NCBI GenBank assembly: GCA_022239325.1
Contig: JAKOGP010000001.1
Coordinates: 248,001 to 312,000 of the forward strand
Length of the DNA stretch: 64,000 nucleotides
From: Flavobacteriaceae bacterium LSUCC0859
GTDB lineage: Bacteria > Bacteroidota > Bacteroidia > Flavobacteriales > Flavobacteriaceae
Direction: 5' to 3'
A model generated the notes under the pieces. That model was not told where the DNA came from. It made no database searches and saw only the letters and a program-made list of their open reading frames with translations. Of this stretch, positions 43,298 to 51,985 are shown one piece after another (position 1 is the first letter of the stretch; each line of letters starts with the position of its first letter). Made by a program: the position numbers and the translations under genes.

Positions 43298-43327
43298 AGG
43301 ATCAGCGAGCGAAGCGAAGCTAATCCT
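43298..43327. repeat. REP-like palindrome downstream of the tRNA
   Basis: AGGATCAGC (43298-43306) pairs with GCTAATCCT (43319-43327) with one mismatch, around a loop containing the direct repeat GCGAAGCGAAGC. A smaller hairpin, AAAGC-GGA-GCTTT, lies just before it. This GC-rich island in AT-rich DNA could be a dispersed palindromic repeat. Confidence 0.5.
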
Positions 43328-43388
43328 GAGTATTCGTGAAGAAAAAGGAAGATTTATCTCAAATAGTTAAAAAATAAACCCGTTTCAT

Positions 43389-43559
43389 TTATTCGCCTTT
43401 TTTTAGAACAATCCACAATACTATATAGATTATAGCGAAGCCACCAAAGAAGGATAATATTCTCCAGAGTATTGGATCTATTCCTGTGTGTTCTCCCATT
43501 CCGTGACATACCCCACCTAAGTACCCTTGTTTTGGAAATCTCTTTAATCTATTTCTCAT
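43389..43559 (-). CDS. PspC-domain small membrane protein
   Basis: A 56-residue protein with the PspC domain signature GYLGGVCHGMGEHTGIDPILWRILSFF, and one or two membrane segments (IIYIVLWIVL). PspC domains occur in phage-shock and envelope-stress proteins. These stand-alone short versions are of unknown function. I start at the ATG at 43559. A TTG lies in frame at 43571. Confidence 0.8.
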   Translation of the reverse strand: MRNRLKRFPKQGYLGGVCHGMGEHTGIDPILWRILSFFGGFAIIYIVLWIVLKKGE

Positions 43560-43815
43560 ATCATGTAACAATTAATCGTTTATAGAAATATGACGATTAT
43601 TCCCCTAAAATGTTACAATACAAGAATGGAATTAAAACCTCCAAAAATGAAGGGGCTATTACCAATAACATCCGTTTGAAAATAATCTCAATATATTGAG
43701 TGTATTGCAGCACAAACAAGTTTATTAGTTTTGACTTAAAATCCTAAAAATAAGGGAAACCTTATTTTGCGCTCAAATATTCAACGGTTTAATTTATACT
43801 TTTAAAAAAAAAAAA

Positions 43816-45114
43816 ATGAGACCTGTTTTTTTAAGTTATTTTTTGTTCTTCGCTGGCTTAGTGAGTTTTTCTCAGGAAGTGACTGTGCCTTATGCCAATA
43901 ATCACATGCTTTTTTCTCACAAAGACAGTGCTTATTTAATTTCGGGAGATTCAATTTTTAATGTAAGCCAAAACCCTTGGAAAGCCAGAGCCCACAAATT
44001 AGAATTACTCGCCTACCATTTTGTAAGTAATGATAGCGTGGCCTACCTTGTAAGCAGAGCCAACGGTATAGTCTATGGTTTTGATGGATTAGAGTTTAAC
44101 AGGCTAGACCAGTCCTTTGATCACCGCTCTCAATACGGTATGTACCCTTTTATAAAAGATGGAAATCTTCACACTTTTGGGGGCTACGGACTGTTTACAT
44201 TTAAAAATATAATTACCCGTTTTAATTTACTCAGTAAAGAAACTGAACTAGTAGAAAGCCTTTCAGAGCCCACAGACGCACCTAGGGGAATGTCTGAGAC
44301 CATAGCCCACTATAATAAGGACGTTTTATATGTGGCCAACGGAAATGTCGCCTTTAAAAATTTTGAAAACATAAAGCGAAATTTGGCTCTAAACGAAACC
44401 TGGGCCTTTCATTTTAAAGATAAAAAATGGCGCTTTTTAGGAGAAACAGTAAAAGAACTGCTTGGTTACGGGCATTATATTTCAAATTTTAAATCGGGAA
44501 ATCTATATCTGTTGAATAATGAATTTATTCAGTTAGATTTTGAAAATAATAAACGCTACCGCTATGCCATAAAAAATGAATACGATCCATTCGCCATTGC
44601 GCTCATTGCCTACAACCAAAAACAAGATGGTTTTTACATTTTAAAACGAAAAACAAAGCACATCAGATTTTTAGAGTTTATTAAATCTGCAGACTTATTG
44701 GGAGAAAAATCTACTGTAGGACCAATCTATAAACCTTCCATGCTTTTAGAAATACTCGTAGGAGGTGTTTTATTATTATTGACTTTTATTGGCGTATATA
44801 TTAAAAAAACCAAGAAAACCATTGTAGAAAAAGTCATTTCTAAAAGAGTGAAAATAGAAAAAACCCTATCTGATAAAGAAAAAGAAATACTGCATTTACT
44901 TTTAAATAATCCTAAGGAATATGTTGGTTTTAGAGAATTACTGCTACTCTTTGATCAAAATTATTCCTACGACAGTTTAAAAAAGAAATTGAGAGAACAC
45001 CTAGACTCTTTAGATCAAAAACTCATGAAAGCCTTAGGCTCAAAAAACTCTGTAATGGAAGAACGAAAAAGTATAAATGACGCAAGAAATAAAGAGGTAA
45101 AAATAAAGTCTTAA
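43816..45114 (+). CDS. Membrane-anchored regulator-like protein: periplasmic propeller-like sensor, TM helix, cytoplasmic helical domain
   Basis: A 432-residue protein. The signal peptide is residues 1-20 (cleaved near SFSQ). About 285 periplasmic residues show repeated short beta blades with FGGYGLFTFKN, WAFHFKDKKWRFLGE and NLYLLNNEFIQLDFENNKRY, reminiscent of Kelch/propeller repeats. One TM helix (about 309-329) is followed by a basic juxtamembrane stretch and about 100 cytoplasmic residues. Within these, LSDKEKEILHLLLNNPKEYVGFRELLLLFDQNYSYDSLKKKLREHLDSLDQKL looks like a winged helix. I infer a one-component, membrane-bound transcription regulator. No family name is certain. It is monocistronic. 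Confidence 0.72.
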   Translation: MRPVFLSYFLFFAGLVSFSQEVTVPYANNHMLFSHKDSAYLISGDSIFNVSQNPWKARAHKLELLAYHFVSNDSVAYLVSRANGIVYGFDGLEFNRLDQSFDHRSQYGMYPFIKDGNLHTFGGYGLFTFKNIITRFNLLSKETELVESLSEPTDAPRGMSETIAHYNKDVLYVANGNVAFKNFENIKRNLALNETWAFHFKDKKWRFLGETVKELLGYGHYISNFKSGNLYLLNNEFIQLDFENNKRYRYAIKNEYDPFAIALIAYNQKQDGFYILKRKTKHIRFLEFIKSADLLGEKSTVGPIYKPSMLLEILVGGVLLLLTFIGVYIKKTKKTIVEKVISKRVKIEKTLSDKEKEILHLLLNNPKEYVGFRELLLLFDQNYSYDSLKKKLREHLDSLDQKLMKALGSKNSVMEERKSINDARNKEVKIKS

Positions 45115-45154
45115 GCTGCCTATTTGCAAAGTTAAAAAACAACATAAAATAGCC

Positions 45155-45241
45155 TTATCTATTTACTAACCATATCATTAGGGCAAACCACAAAAAGGTG
45201 ATTAGAGGCCAATACTTCTTTGTAATTTTTAAGAGTTTCAT
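45155..45241 (-). CDS. Possible 28-residue membrane peptide
   Basis: ATG at 45241 to TAA at 45155 encodes MKLLKITKKYWPLITFLWFA then LMIWLVNR: a basic start and one tryptophan-rich membrane helix. That composition is unlike random AT-rich translation. A TATATTTA element lies just before the start. No relatives can be checked here, so this is tentative. The remaining parts of the 283-bp gap 45115-45397 show nothing else clear. Confidence 0.35.
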   Translation of the reverse strand: MKLLKITKKYWPLITFLWFALMIWLVNR

Positions 45242-45397
45242 TTTATAAATATAGGGTTTTTGTTCAAAGTCGTAGAAAATCGTAGCATATCATACCAGCT
45301 TTAAATCACAAGACACCTTTGTGCTTAATGAATTTCACTGTTACTAACTGTGAAATAGCATCGAGATAAACCGCCTAAAAATTGTGGTACTTACGCC

Positions 45398-45811
45398 CTA
45401 CTCCTTTCCCAACAAATCAAGAATATCCTGATTAATCCGAGTAGGCCTTTTGGTGTGAGCGTCTATGAGACACCAAGTAGACACCAATTTGCACAATAAC
45501 TTGTCCCCTTTAGAGATGCTTATATGCCTTGTAGATTTAACCCCCTTGCTAACACCTACCCAGGTGAGAATGTCTACTGCATCGCCCAAGAGGGCTTCCC
45601 CTAAATAATCAATTTCGTGGCGCAAACAGACCCAAAAATAACTAGCGTCTATGCTAGGGTTAGAGAGCTGTTTCCAATGCTCTGCTGCAATGTCATTGGC
45701 CCACTGCAAATAAACTACATTGTTTACGTGGTTTAAAGAATCTATGTCCTTAGCTTGCACCACATAGGATTTCTGGAAAGAATTGCTGTTGGTGGGAGGG
45801 TGTATACTCAT
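45398..45811 (-). CDS. Acyl-CoA thioesterase (4HBT hot-dog fold)
   Basis: A 137-residue hot-dog thioesterase. KSYVVQAKDIDSLNHVNNVVYLQWANDIAAEHW is the 4-hydroxybenzoyl-CoA/YbgC-type active-site block, with the catalytic Asp and the conserved HVNN. The core strands VCLRHEIDYLGEALLGDAVDI and CKLVSTWCLIDAHTKRPTRI follow. The acyl substrate is unknown. I start at the ATG at 45811. The frame reaches a TTG at 45850, which gives a longer, unsupported N-terminus. Confidence 0.9.
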   Translation of the reverse strand: MSIHPPTNSNSFQKSYVVQAKDIDSLNHVNNVVYLQWANDIAAEHWKQLSNPSIDASYFWVCLRHEIDYLGEALLGDAVDILTWVGVSKGVKSTRHISISKGDKLLCKLVSTWCLIDAHTKRPTRINQDILDLLGKE

Positions 45812-46049
45812 GGAATAAATGTAGTGTACTCTCTTTAAATACTGCCACAAAGCTTTATTTATTTCACCAATCCGTCATGGAGCATAAGCATACAAGCAAT
45901 ATAGACACTAAAACAGCTATTGGTTCACTCCATCTATTAAGTGCACATTTAAGCTAAAAACCGCTCCAAAAACATTCTATAAATAACTGCGACCACATGT
46001 AAGTAAGTAAAATAAACTGTAATTTTAATACCTTATTTAAGCTTAGATC

Positions 46050-46661
46050 ATGGACTTATTCTCCTCAGAACACAATTCAAAAGACAACCTACTCCCCAAA
46101 GACGGAGAGGTCCATTATCACGGACCCATTTTTAGTTCTAGTCTAGCCAATGAATACTATGACAAACTACTTACAGAGATAGCTTGGGCACCAGACCAGG
46201 CGCTTATTTTTGGGAAACTCATCACCACCAAAAGGGAAGTGGCATGGTATGCAGACAAAGCCTACTCCTATACCTATTCTAAAATTACTAAGAAGGCTTT
46301 GCTCTGGACCCCACTCTTATTACAAATTAAGGCAGCCGTAGAAAAAGTCTCAGGGGAGACCTACAATGCCTGCCTGCTCAACTTATACCACAATGGCAGC
46401 CAAGGCATGGCCTGGCACAGCGACGGTGAGAAGGATTTAAAAAAAAATGGCGCCATAGCTTCTGTGAGTTTTGGAGCCCAGCGAAAGTTTGCATTTAAAC
46501 ACAAAGAAGATAAAGCTGTGGTGGCAGTACCACTAGAGCACGGCAGTTTATTGGTTATGAAAGGGAGCACTCAAAGCCATTGGCTTCATAGATTACCTCC
46601 AACCAAAAAAATACATAGCCCCAGAATAAACCTGACGTTTAGAACCATTGTAGGAACCTAA
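46050..46661 (+). CDS. alkB: 2-oxoglutarate/Fe(II) dioxygenase, AlkB family
   Basis: A 203-residue dioxygenase. The iron ligands are His123 and Asp125 (WHSDGE) and His180 (HWLHRLP). The 2-oxoglutarate and substrate arginines lie in PRINLTFR (Arg192, Arg198). Together with ACLLNLYHNGSQGMAWHSD and SVSFGAQRKFAFKHK this matches the ALKBH2/3-like bacterial group that repairs 1-methyladenine and 3-methylcytosine in DNA or RNA by oxidative demethylation. It converges on the thioredoxin gene with a 6-bp gap. Confidence 0.93.
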   Translation: MDLFSSEHNSKDNLLPKDGEVHYHGPIFSSSLANEYYDKLLTEIAWAPDQALIFGKLITTKREVAWYADKAYSYTYSKITKKALLWTPLLLQIKAAVEKVSGETYNACLLNLYHNGSQGMAWHSDGEKDLKKNGAIASVSFGAQRKFAFKHKEDKAVVAVPLEHGSLLVMKGSTQSHWLHRLPPTKKIHSPRINLTFRTIVGT

Positions 46662-46667
46662 GCTAGC

Positions 46668-46964
46668 CTACAAAAATTTCTTTAAAACGGTTTCCAAATC
46701 TGCCGCAGAATAGACTCCAGATTCACGCCAAAGAGACGCTCCATTTTTAAATATCATAAGCGTAGGAACCCCACGAACCTGATACTTTGCAGCAATTCCA
46801 GGGTTTTTATCTACATCTATCTTTAATACAAAAATCTGGTCACCCATAGAAGCTTTTAACTGCTCCAAAACTGGAGACATGGCTTTACAGGGGCCACACC
46901 AGGTAGCATAAAAATCTATAAGTACGGGTTTAGAAGATTGTATGAGGTCTGAAAAAGAAGCCAT
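46668..46964 (-). CDS. trxA: Thioredoxin
   Basis: A 98-residue cytoplasmic thioredoxin with WCGPC at residues 22-26, the cis-proline strand RGVPTLMIF (about 73-81) and the usual fold blocks VLIDFYATWCGPCKAM and VLKIDVDKNPGIAAKY. It reduces protein disulfides. It is one transcription unit facing alkB. The upstream minus-strand sequence carries TAATTTTG (46981-46988), a possible -7 box. Confidence 0.94.
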   Translation of the reverse strand: MASFSDLIQSSKPVLIDFYATWCGPCKAMSPVLEQLKASMGDQIFVLKIDVDKNPGIAAKYQVRGVPTLMIFKNGASLWRESGVYSAADLETVLKKFL

Positions 46965-47061
46965 AATTAAAAATTTAAGACAAAATTACCCCTTTTGTGC
47001 CAATGCTTTTGTAACCCAGGTGACAATTAAATTATTAATATATTTGAGCAAAGCATAGGTC

Positions 47062-48546
47062 TTGCCAAACACATTTACATCTTTCTTTAAAAAACACCCC
47101 ATTCTAAGTGTAGTGATTGGTTTTCAAGGCATTCGTTTGGGCTTAGTGCCCCTTATGGGGCTCATGCCACAAGACGCCTATTATTTTATGTATGGCCAAC
47201 ACTTAGACTGGTCTTACTTTGACCACCCCGGCATGGTAGGTTACATGTTACGTGGGTTTACGGAAATTTTAGGTTCCCATGTATGGGTGCTTAAAGCGGC
47301 AGACTTCACGGTGAGCAGTCTCTCCCTATGGGTGTTTTACAACCTCTGTACGCAATTTTTGTCTCAGGCTCGCAGCGCAGTAGCCATGTTGCTGCTCTGT
47401 AGCTCCGTGCTTTTGAGTATGCTCTCTCTCAATAGCACCCCAGACGTCCCATTGTTTTTATTCTGGGCACTCTCCCTTTACTGCTTAGAGAAAGCCATTT
47501 TCAAACAGAAATGGACCTTTTGGATCCTTGGTGGCTTATGCATGGGATTGGCCTTTAACAGTAAGTATACCGCGGTTTTATTGCCCTTTGGGCTGATGCT
47601 TTTTTTACTTTTTTCCAAAACATACAGAAAGTTGCTTTGGGGTCCGTGGCCCTGGGTGGCCCTGGGGGTTTTCACAATCGTTTGTTACCCTGTGTACTAC
47701 TGGAATGAGCAACACGATTTTATCTCTTTTGCCTTCCAATCTACAGAGCGCTCCAAATCTGTAAGTGACTTTGGTTTTAGCCCCAAACTACTAGGCGGAT
47801 TTATAGCCACCCAGATGGCCTTGATTTTCCCCCTAGCCTTTCTCATGCTAAGTAAACTAGCCGTAAAATACAGCTGGCGTGTCCTGAGATACTGGAGATT
47901 CCCCTCAGACCAAATACTGTTTTTAGGAGCTTTTTTCTTACCCACTTTTTTAGGTTTCTTTTTGCTGTCTCCCTTCTATTGGATAAAAATTAACTGGTTG
48001 GTCCCCTCTTATGTTTCTGGCCTCATTTTATTAGCTGTATTTTTTAAGAGAAAATGGCTTAAACCACAACTCATCCTCGGTCTTATTATTCACAGTTTAA
48101 TCGCTTTTGAACTGGTTACTTATATAATACCTATACGTTCAGATGACACCTGGTGGGGCTGGGAGGAACTTTCCCAAGAGGTATCTAAAATAGAGAGCTC
48201 CATAAATCCCGATTTTATTTTTTCTGCAGACAATTACAAAACATCTGCAATACTCAGGTTTTACAAACACAAAAACGTATACAGTGCCAATGTGATTGGA
48301 GACAAGGGGCTACAATTTGGCATCTTAGATCCAGATTTAAATATACTAGCTGGTCAAGACGCCCTTTTCATAGACTCAGACCCCAGATTTAAAAACTTGG
48401 ACAGACCTAAAGTAGCTCCTGAAAAAGCCCTCCCATTTTTTAAAGAAATACTTCCCTTAGACCCTATTCTAATTAGAAATAGCAAGGGAGAAGTCCTTAG
48501 GAAGTTCCATGTATTTAAGGGAGTGGGTTACCTTCCTAAAGACTAA
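47062..48546 (+). CDS. GT39/ArnT-like membrane glycosyltransferase with TTG start
   Basis: A 494-residue polytopic protein with about ten hydrophobic helices. PQDAYYFMYGQHLDWSYFDHPGMVGYMLR near the N-terminus carries the acidic pair in the first periplasmic loop used by Pmt/ArnT enzymes. LCMGLAFNSKYTAVLLPFGLMLF is also typical. Such enzymes move sugars from polyprenyl phosphate onto lipid or protein at the periplasmic face. The acceptor is unknown. The only possible start before the first helix is TTG at 47062, since TAG lies two codons upstream. The 3' end overlaps the convergent FG-GAP gene by 4 bp. Confidence 0.82.
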   Translation: MPNTFTSFFKKHPILSVVIGFQGIRLGLVPLMGLMPQDAYYFMYGQHLDWSYFDHPGMVGYMLRGFTEILGSHVWVLKAADFTVSSLSLWVFYNLCTQFLSQARSAVAMLLLCSSVLLSMLSLNSTPDVPLFLFWALSLYCLEKAIFKQKWTFWILGGLCMGLAFNSKYTAVLLPFGLMLFLLFSKTYRKLLWGPWPWVALGVFTIVCYPVYYWNEQHDFISFAFQSTERSKSVSDFGFSPKLLGGFIATQMALIFPLAFLMLSKLAVKYSWRVLRYWRFPSDQILFLGAFFLPTFLGFFLLSPFYWIKINWLVPSYVSGLILLAVFFKRKWLKPQLILGLIIHSLIAFELVTYIIPIRSDDTWWGWEELSQEVSKIESSINPDFIFSADNYKTSAILRFYKHKNVYSANVIGDKGLQFGILDPDLNILAGQDALFIDSDPRFKNLDRPKVAPEKALPFFKEILPLDPILIRNSKGEVLRKFHVFKGVGYLPKD

Positions 48547-51500
48547 TTTTCTATACTAAAAAGCTGAGATAGATCATTGTTGTTAAGTACCATAATATGC
48601 CGCTTCCCTTGGATGGTGATAGGGGTGAGTTTTTTTGCGTCTAAAGGCGTATAAAAACCGCTTTCTGTAAGTGGGACACTCACGAAATCTCCTTTAGAAT
48701 TTCCTTTCAAAAATACACCTACCCCTGCGTCATTTCTAGCGGTCTCTATTTCTGACACAAAAAGATTAGCTACCGCCAAAATATCTTGGTGCCCGTCCCC
48801 ATCAAAATCTTCTAGTAAAATGTCATTTAAATTACTCCACTGGGCGGGAGTAGGTAGCATTTTTAATGCAAACGCCCCACCTCCTTTATTCTCAATATAA
48901 TACGAGGCAAAGGTTTGTGTTTTATAATGCAAAGATTGCTTTAGATTTTCTGCTCCATAAACCTCCTCTATTTGTAGGGCAGCAAAAACATCGTACTTTT
49001 TAAAAGTACTTTTTAAAATAGGTATCTGTTCAGATGAGCAAGAAAAGCCCCTTAGCGGGAAATGTTTATTTTCGTTGTAATAGCCCAGTACAATATCATA
49101 TTGGCCATTGCCGTCAAAATCATTGTAATAGACATCAAAAGGAGCCTGCTCAGAGGTTTTATACTTGTAATTTAAACCCAAATTTCCCACCACATAATCT
49201 GTATCCCCGTCTGCGTCCATGTCCTTGGCCTCCACAGAAAACCACCAACCACTGGTGTTTTCAAAATCTGCCACATTTATTTTACGTAATACACCAGCAT
49301 TATTGTCAAATAAAGTAAGTGGCATCCATTCTCCAAGCATCATTAAGTCCGAATCTCCATCTTGGTCATAATCTGTCCAAACGGCGTCTGTAACCATACC
49401 AATATGTTTAAATTCAGGGGCCAGTTTTTCCGTAGCGTTTTCCAGCTGACCACTATTGTTTAGTAAAATCATACTGGTTGCGGGGCTGGGGTATTGATGA
49501 GGCACATGACGGCCTCCTACGTATAAGTCTAAATCTCCGTCTGCGTCTATATCTGCGGCTCTGACCACACTCCCACTGGTTCTAGCTAGGCCCATTATGG
49601 CACCCTTAGTAAAAGTCCCTTGGCCATTATTCAGATAGATGCGGTCTGCATAATGAAAATCATTGGCAGGATAAGCGTTCCCACCACTGACTACGTATAA
49701 ATCTAAAGCCTGATCGCCATTGATGTCTACAAACAGAGCGTCTATGTCTTCATAGGGGCTTTCCTTAGAAAGAAGTGCAGTGTTAGAAGCTATAAAACTG
49801 CCGTCTTCTTGTTGCAATAACAACTGTGCTGGCTGGTTGGCAGCCCCACCCAGATATAGATCTTCTAAACCGTCTCCATTTACATCGGCTTTAGCCAAAG
49901 CGGGCCCCATCTGAGACATTTTATGAGGTAAAAGCACCTGTACGTCATAGTCGTCAAAGTCATTTTCACGGTGCAGGTATGAAAGAGAAGCATGAGATGT
50001 CTCTTGGAATAATAAATTTGGATTTTTCTTGTCTTTAAGTATTGTTTTTGCCTCTTTTTGGCTCAAAACCAGGCTTTGATTGGCCCTTATATCATAGAGA
50101 GTTTGCACCTTCCCATTTGGCCACTCTACCCTTAGACTGTCTGCCTTTTCGCTACTACCCATACCAAAGTGCAAGCTGCTTTCAGAGGTAGAATATATTC
50201 CTTTGGCATTGATAGACTCCAGAAACTGCATTTGATTGTCGTGGTAGAGGTACAGCTTGGTACCCAATACACTTTTGTGCTGTTCTTCCTGGAGCTCTAA
50301 GCGAAGATAGTGTTGGGAAGTGAGGTCCATAGTATTGTTTTTGTACAAAAATGCAGCTGCATTTATATTGCTCACCACAAGATCTAAATCTCCGTCATTA
50401 TCAAAGTCTGCGTAGGCGGCTCCATTAGAAAAAGAAGCATGGTCTAGGCCCCACTCTTTCCCTGCTTTTTCAAATTGCATACCTCCTTTGTTTTTAAAGG
50501 CGTAATTTTTCAAGGGAACAGAGGGCAGTAGGTTAATTGTTTTTTCTATATCTAGAATATCAAATAGGTTCACATCCCCGGCATTGGGGTTTTTTAAGAC
50601 CCAGTCATTGGCAAATTCAGATACAAAAGACGCTACTTTCTTGTCTGCGTCTGTATTTCTAATGTCGTACAAGAGTCCGTTGGTTATATACACATCTTTA
50701 TGACCGTCATTATCAAAATCTGCCATTAAAGTAGACCAGCTCCAGTCTGTAGCTGCCATTCCTGTAAACTGTGCCAGATTACTAAAATTGCCGTTGCCGT
50801 TATTGTGTTGCAAGGCGTTAAACATATATTGGTAATGTCCGCCTTCATTTACCACCTTCCAAAAGGAGTCTGGGTTCATCCCACTCATATTAGACTTGAG
50901 TCTAAAATTATCTTCTGCTACCATATCTAAGGTGAAGATCTCTGGATGAGAGTCGTTGTCCAAATCTGCAATATCTACTCCCATAGCATAAAAAGACATC
51001 TGTCCCAAACGCTCATTGGCCTCATTTTTAAAGCTGCCATCTTTCTGGTTTATGAACATAAAATCTGGAGCTTCAAAGTCATTGGCAATATATATATCCT
51101 GCCAGCCGTCGTTGTTTAAGTCTGCTACACATACACCATTGGGGTAGCCTGTAAGATTAACTCCAGCCTGTTTGCTAACCTCTTTAAATTGACCAGACCC
51201 TAAGTTTTTAAACAACTTTAAATGGTACTGGGGCTGGCGCAGTGGGGTACCAAAAAAAGAAGAATAGCTACCCGGATTGGGTGGCTGGGTAAGCAGTAAT
51301 AGATCTAATAAACCGTCTTTGTTGTAGTCTAAAAAGCTCGCATGCCTGGTGCGCTCTGTGTCGTTCAAACCCAATGCTGCAGCCTGCTCTCTAAAGGTTC
51401 CGTTGCCGTTATTTAAATACAATAGATTGGCTCTTAATGGGATATTGTCATCAAATAATTCCCGAGACACATAGATGTCTAAATAACCATCTGCATTAAC

Positions 51501-51875
51501 GTCTGCTACAGTCACCCCTGTAGACCATCCAGCGTCTTGAATAATCCCAGCTTGGGAGCTTACATTTTCAAACTCAAAATTACCCATGTTAAAGTAAAGC
51601 TGGTCTGGAACCTGATTCCCTGCAAAAAATATATCTGTTAGGCCGTCGTTATTAAAATCTCCAACTCCAACACCTGCACCACCATAAAAATTAGAATAAA
51701 GTAAAATATTCTCCCTAGGATTGTCTTTGAGTCTATTGTTAAAATCTACCCCTGAAGACTCTGGTGCTATCAGAGTAAAAAGGGTCTTTTCTTGAGCTTT
51801 TGCCAGGGGACTAAAACCCAAAAAAAGCACCAAAACAGCACTTTTAAGTAGTAAATCTTTGAGATTTTTTTTCAT
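48543..51875 (-). CDS. FG-GAP/VCBS repeat protein with ASPIC/UnbV domain (CRTAC1-like)
   Basis: A 1110-residue exported protein with signal peptide at residues 1-27 (ending AKAQ). It consists mostly of FG-GAP/VCBS repeats with calcium-binding DxDxDG-like loops (DFNNDGLTD, DVNADGYLD, DYNKDGLLD, DFDNDGHKD, DADGDLDLYVG). These form one or more beta-propellers. An ASPIC/UnbV segment (about 530-605, KLYLYHDNQMQFLESINAKG then SLHFGMG and VEWPNGKVQTL) lies in the middle. Proteins of this CRTAC1 type accompany SusCD pairs in some Bacteroidota loci. A role in surface binding of a polymer is inferred. It follows susD, with a hairpin between. Confidence 0.88.
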   Translation of the reverse strand: MKKNLKDLLLKSAVLVLFLGFSPLAKAQEKTLFTLIAPESSGVDFNNRLKDNPRENILLYSNFYGGAGVGVGDFNNDGLTDIFFAGNQVPDQLYFNMGNFEFENVSSQAGIIQDAGWSTGVTVADVNADGYLDIYVSRELFDDNIPLRANLLYLNNGNGTFREQAAALGLNDTERTRHASFLDYNKDGLLDLLLLTQPPNPGSYSSFFGTPLRQPQYHLKLFKNLGSGQFKEVSKQAGVNLTGYPNGVCVADLNNDGWQDIYIANDFEAPDFMFINQKDGSFKNEANERLGQMSFYAMGVDIADLDNDSHPEIFTLDMVAEDNFRLKSNMSGMNPDSFWKVVNEGGHYQYMFNALQHNNGNGNFSNLAQFTGMAATDWSWSTLMADFDNDGHKDVYITNGLLYDIRNTDADKKVASFVSEFANDWVLKNPNAGDVNLFDILDIEKTINLLPSVPLKNYAFKNKGGMQFEKAGKEWGLDHASFSNGAAYADFDNDGDLDLVVSNINAAAFLYKNNTMDLTSQHYLRLELQEEQHKSVLGTKLYLYHDNQMQFLESINAKGIYSTSESSLHFGMGSSEKADSLRVEWPNGKVQTLYDIRANQSLVLSQKEAKTILKDKKNPNLLFQETSHASLSYLHRENDFDDYDVQVLLPHKMSQMGPALAKADVNGDGLEDLYLGGAANQPAQLLLQQEDGSFIASNTALLSKESPYEDIDALFVDINGDQALDLYVVSGGNAYPANDFHYADRIYLNNGQGTFTKGAIMGLARTSGSVVRAADIDADGDLDLYVGGRHVPHQYPSPATSMILLNNSGQLENATEKLAPEFKHIGMVTDAVWTDYDQDGDSDLMMLGEWMPLTLFDNNAGVLRKINVADFENTSGWWFSVEAKDMDADGDTDYVVGNLGLNYKYKTSEQAPFDVYYNDFDGNGQYDIVLGYYNENKHFPLRGFSCSSEQIPILKSTFKKYDVFAALQIEEVYGAENLKQSLHYKTQTFASYYIENKGGGAFALKMLPTPAQWSNLNDILLEDFDGDGHQDILAVANLFVSEIETARNDAGVGVFLKGNSKGDFVSVPLTESGFYTPLDAKKLTPITIQGKRHIMVLNNNDLSQLFSIEN

Positions 51876-51894
51876 GTGATATTTGAATAATAAA

Positions 51895-51920
51895 ATAAAG
51901 GAGGGTTGCCCCTCCTTTAT
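51895..51920 (-). terminator. Hairpin between susD and the FG-GAP gene's upstream edge
   Basis: ATAAAGGAGGG pairs perfectly with CCCTCCTTTAT (11 bp) around the loop TTGC, followed by a T-rich stretch on the minus strand. It could partly stop transcription from susCD so that the downstream gene is made at a lower level. Confidence 0.7.
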
Positions 51921-51985
51921 AAACTAACTGGACTTAAAACTAATTTACGTCATTTATGTAAAAATACAAAGTCGCAAATTATCGT

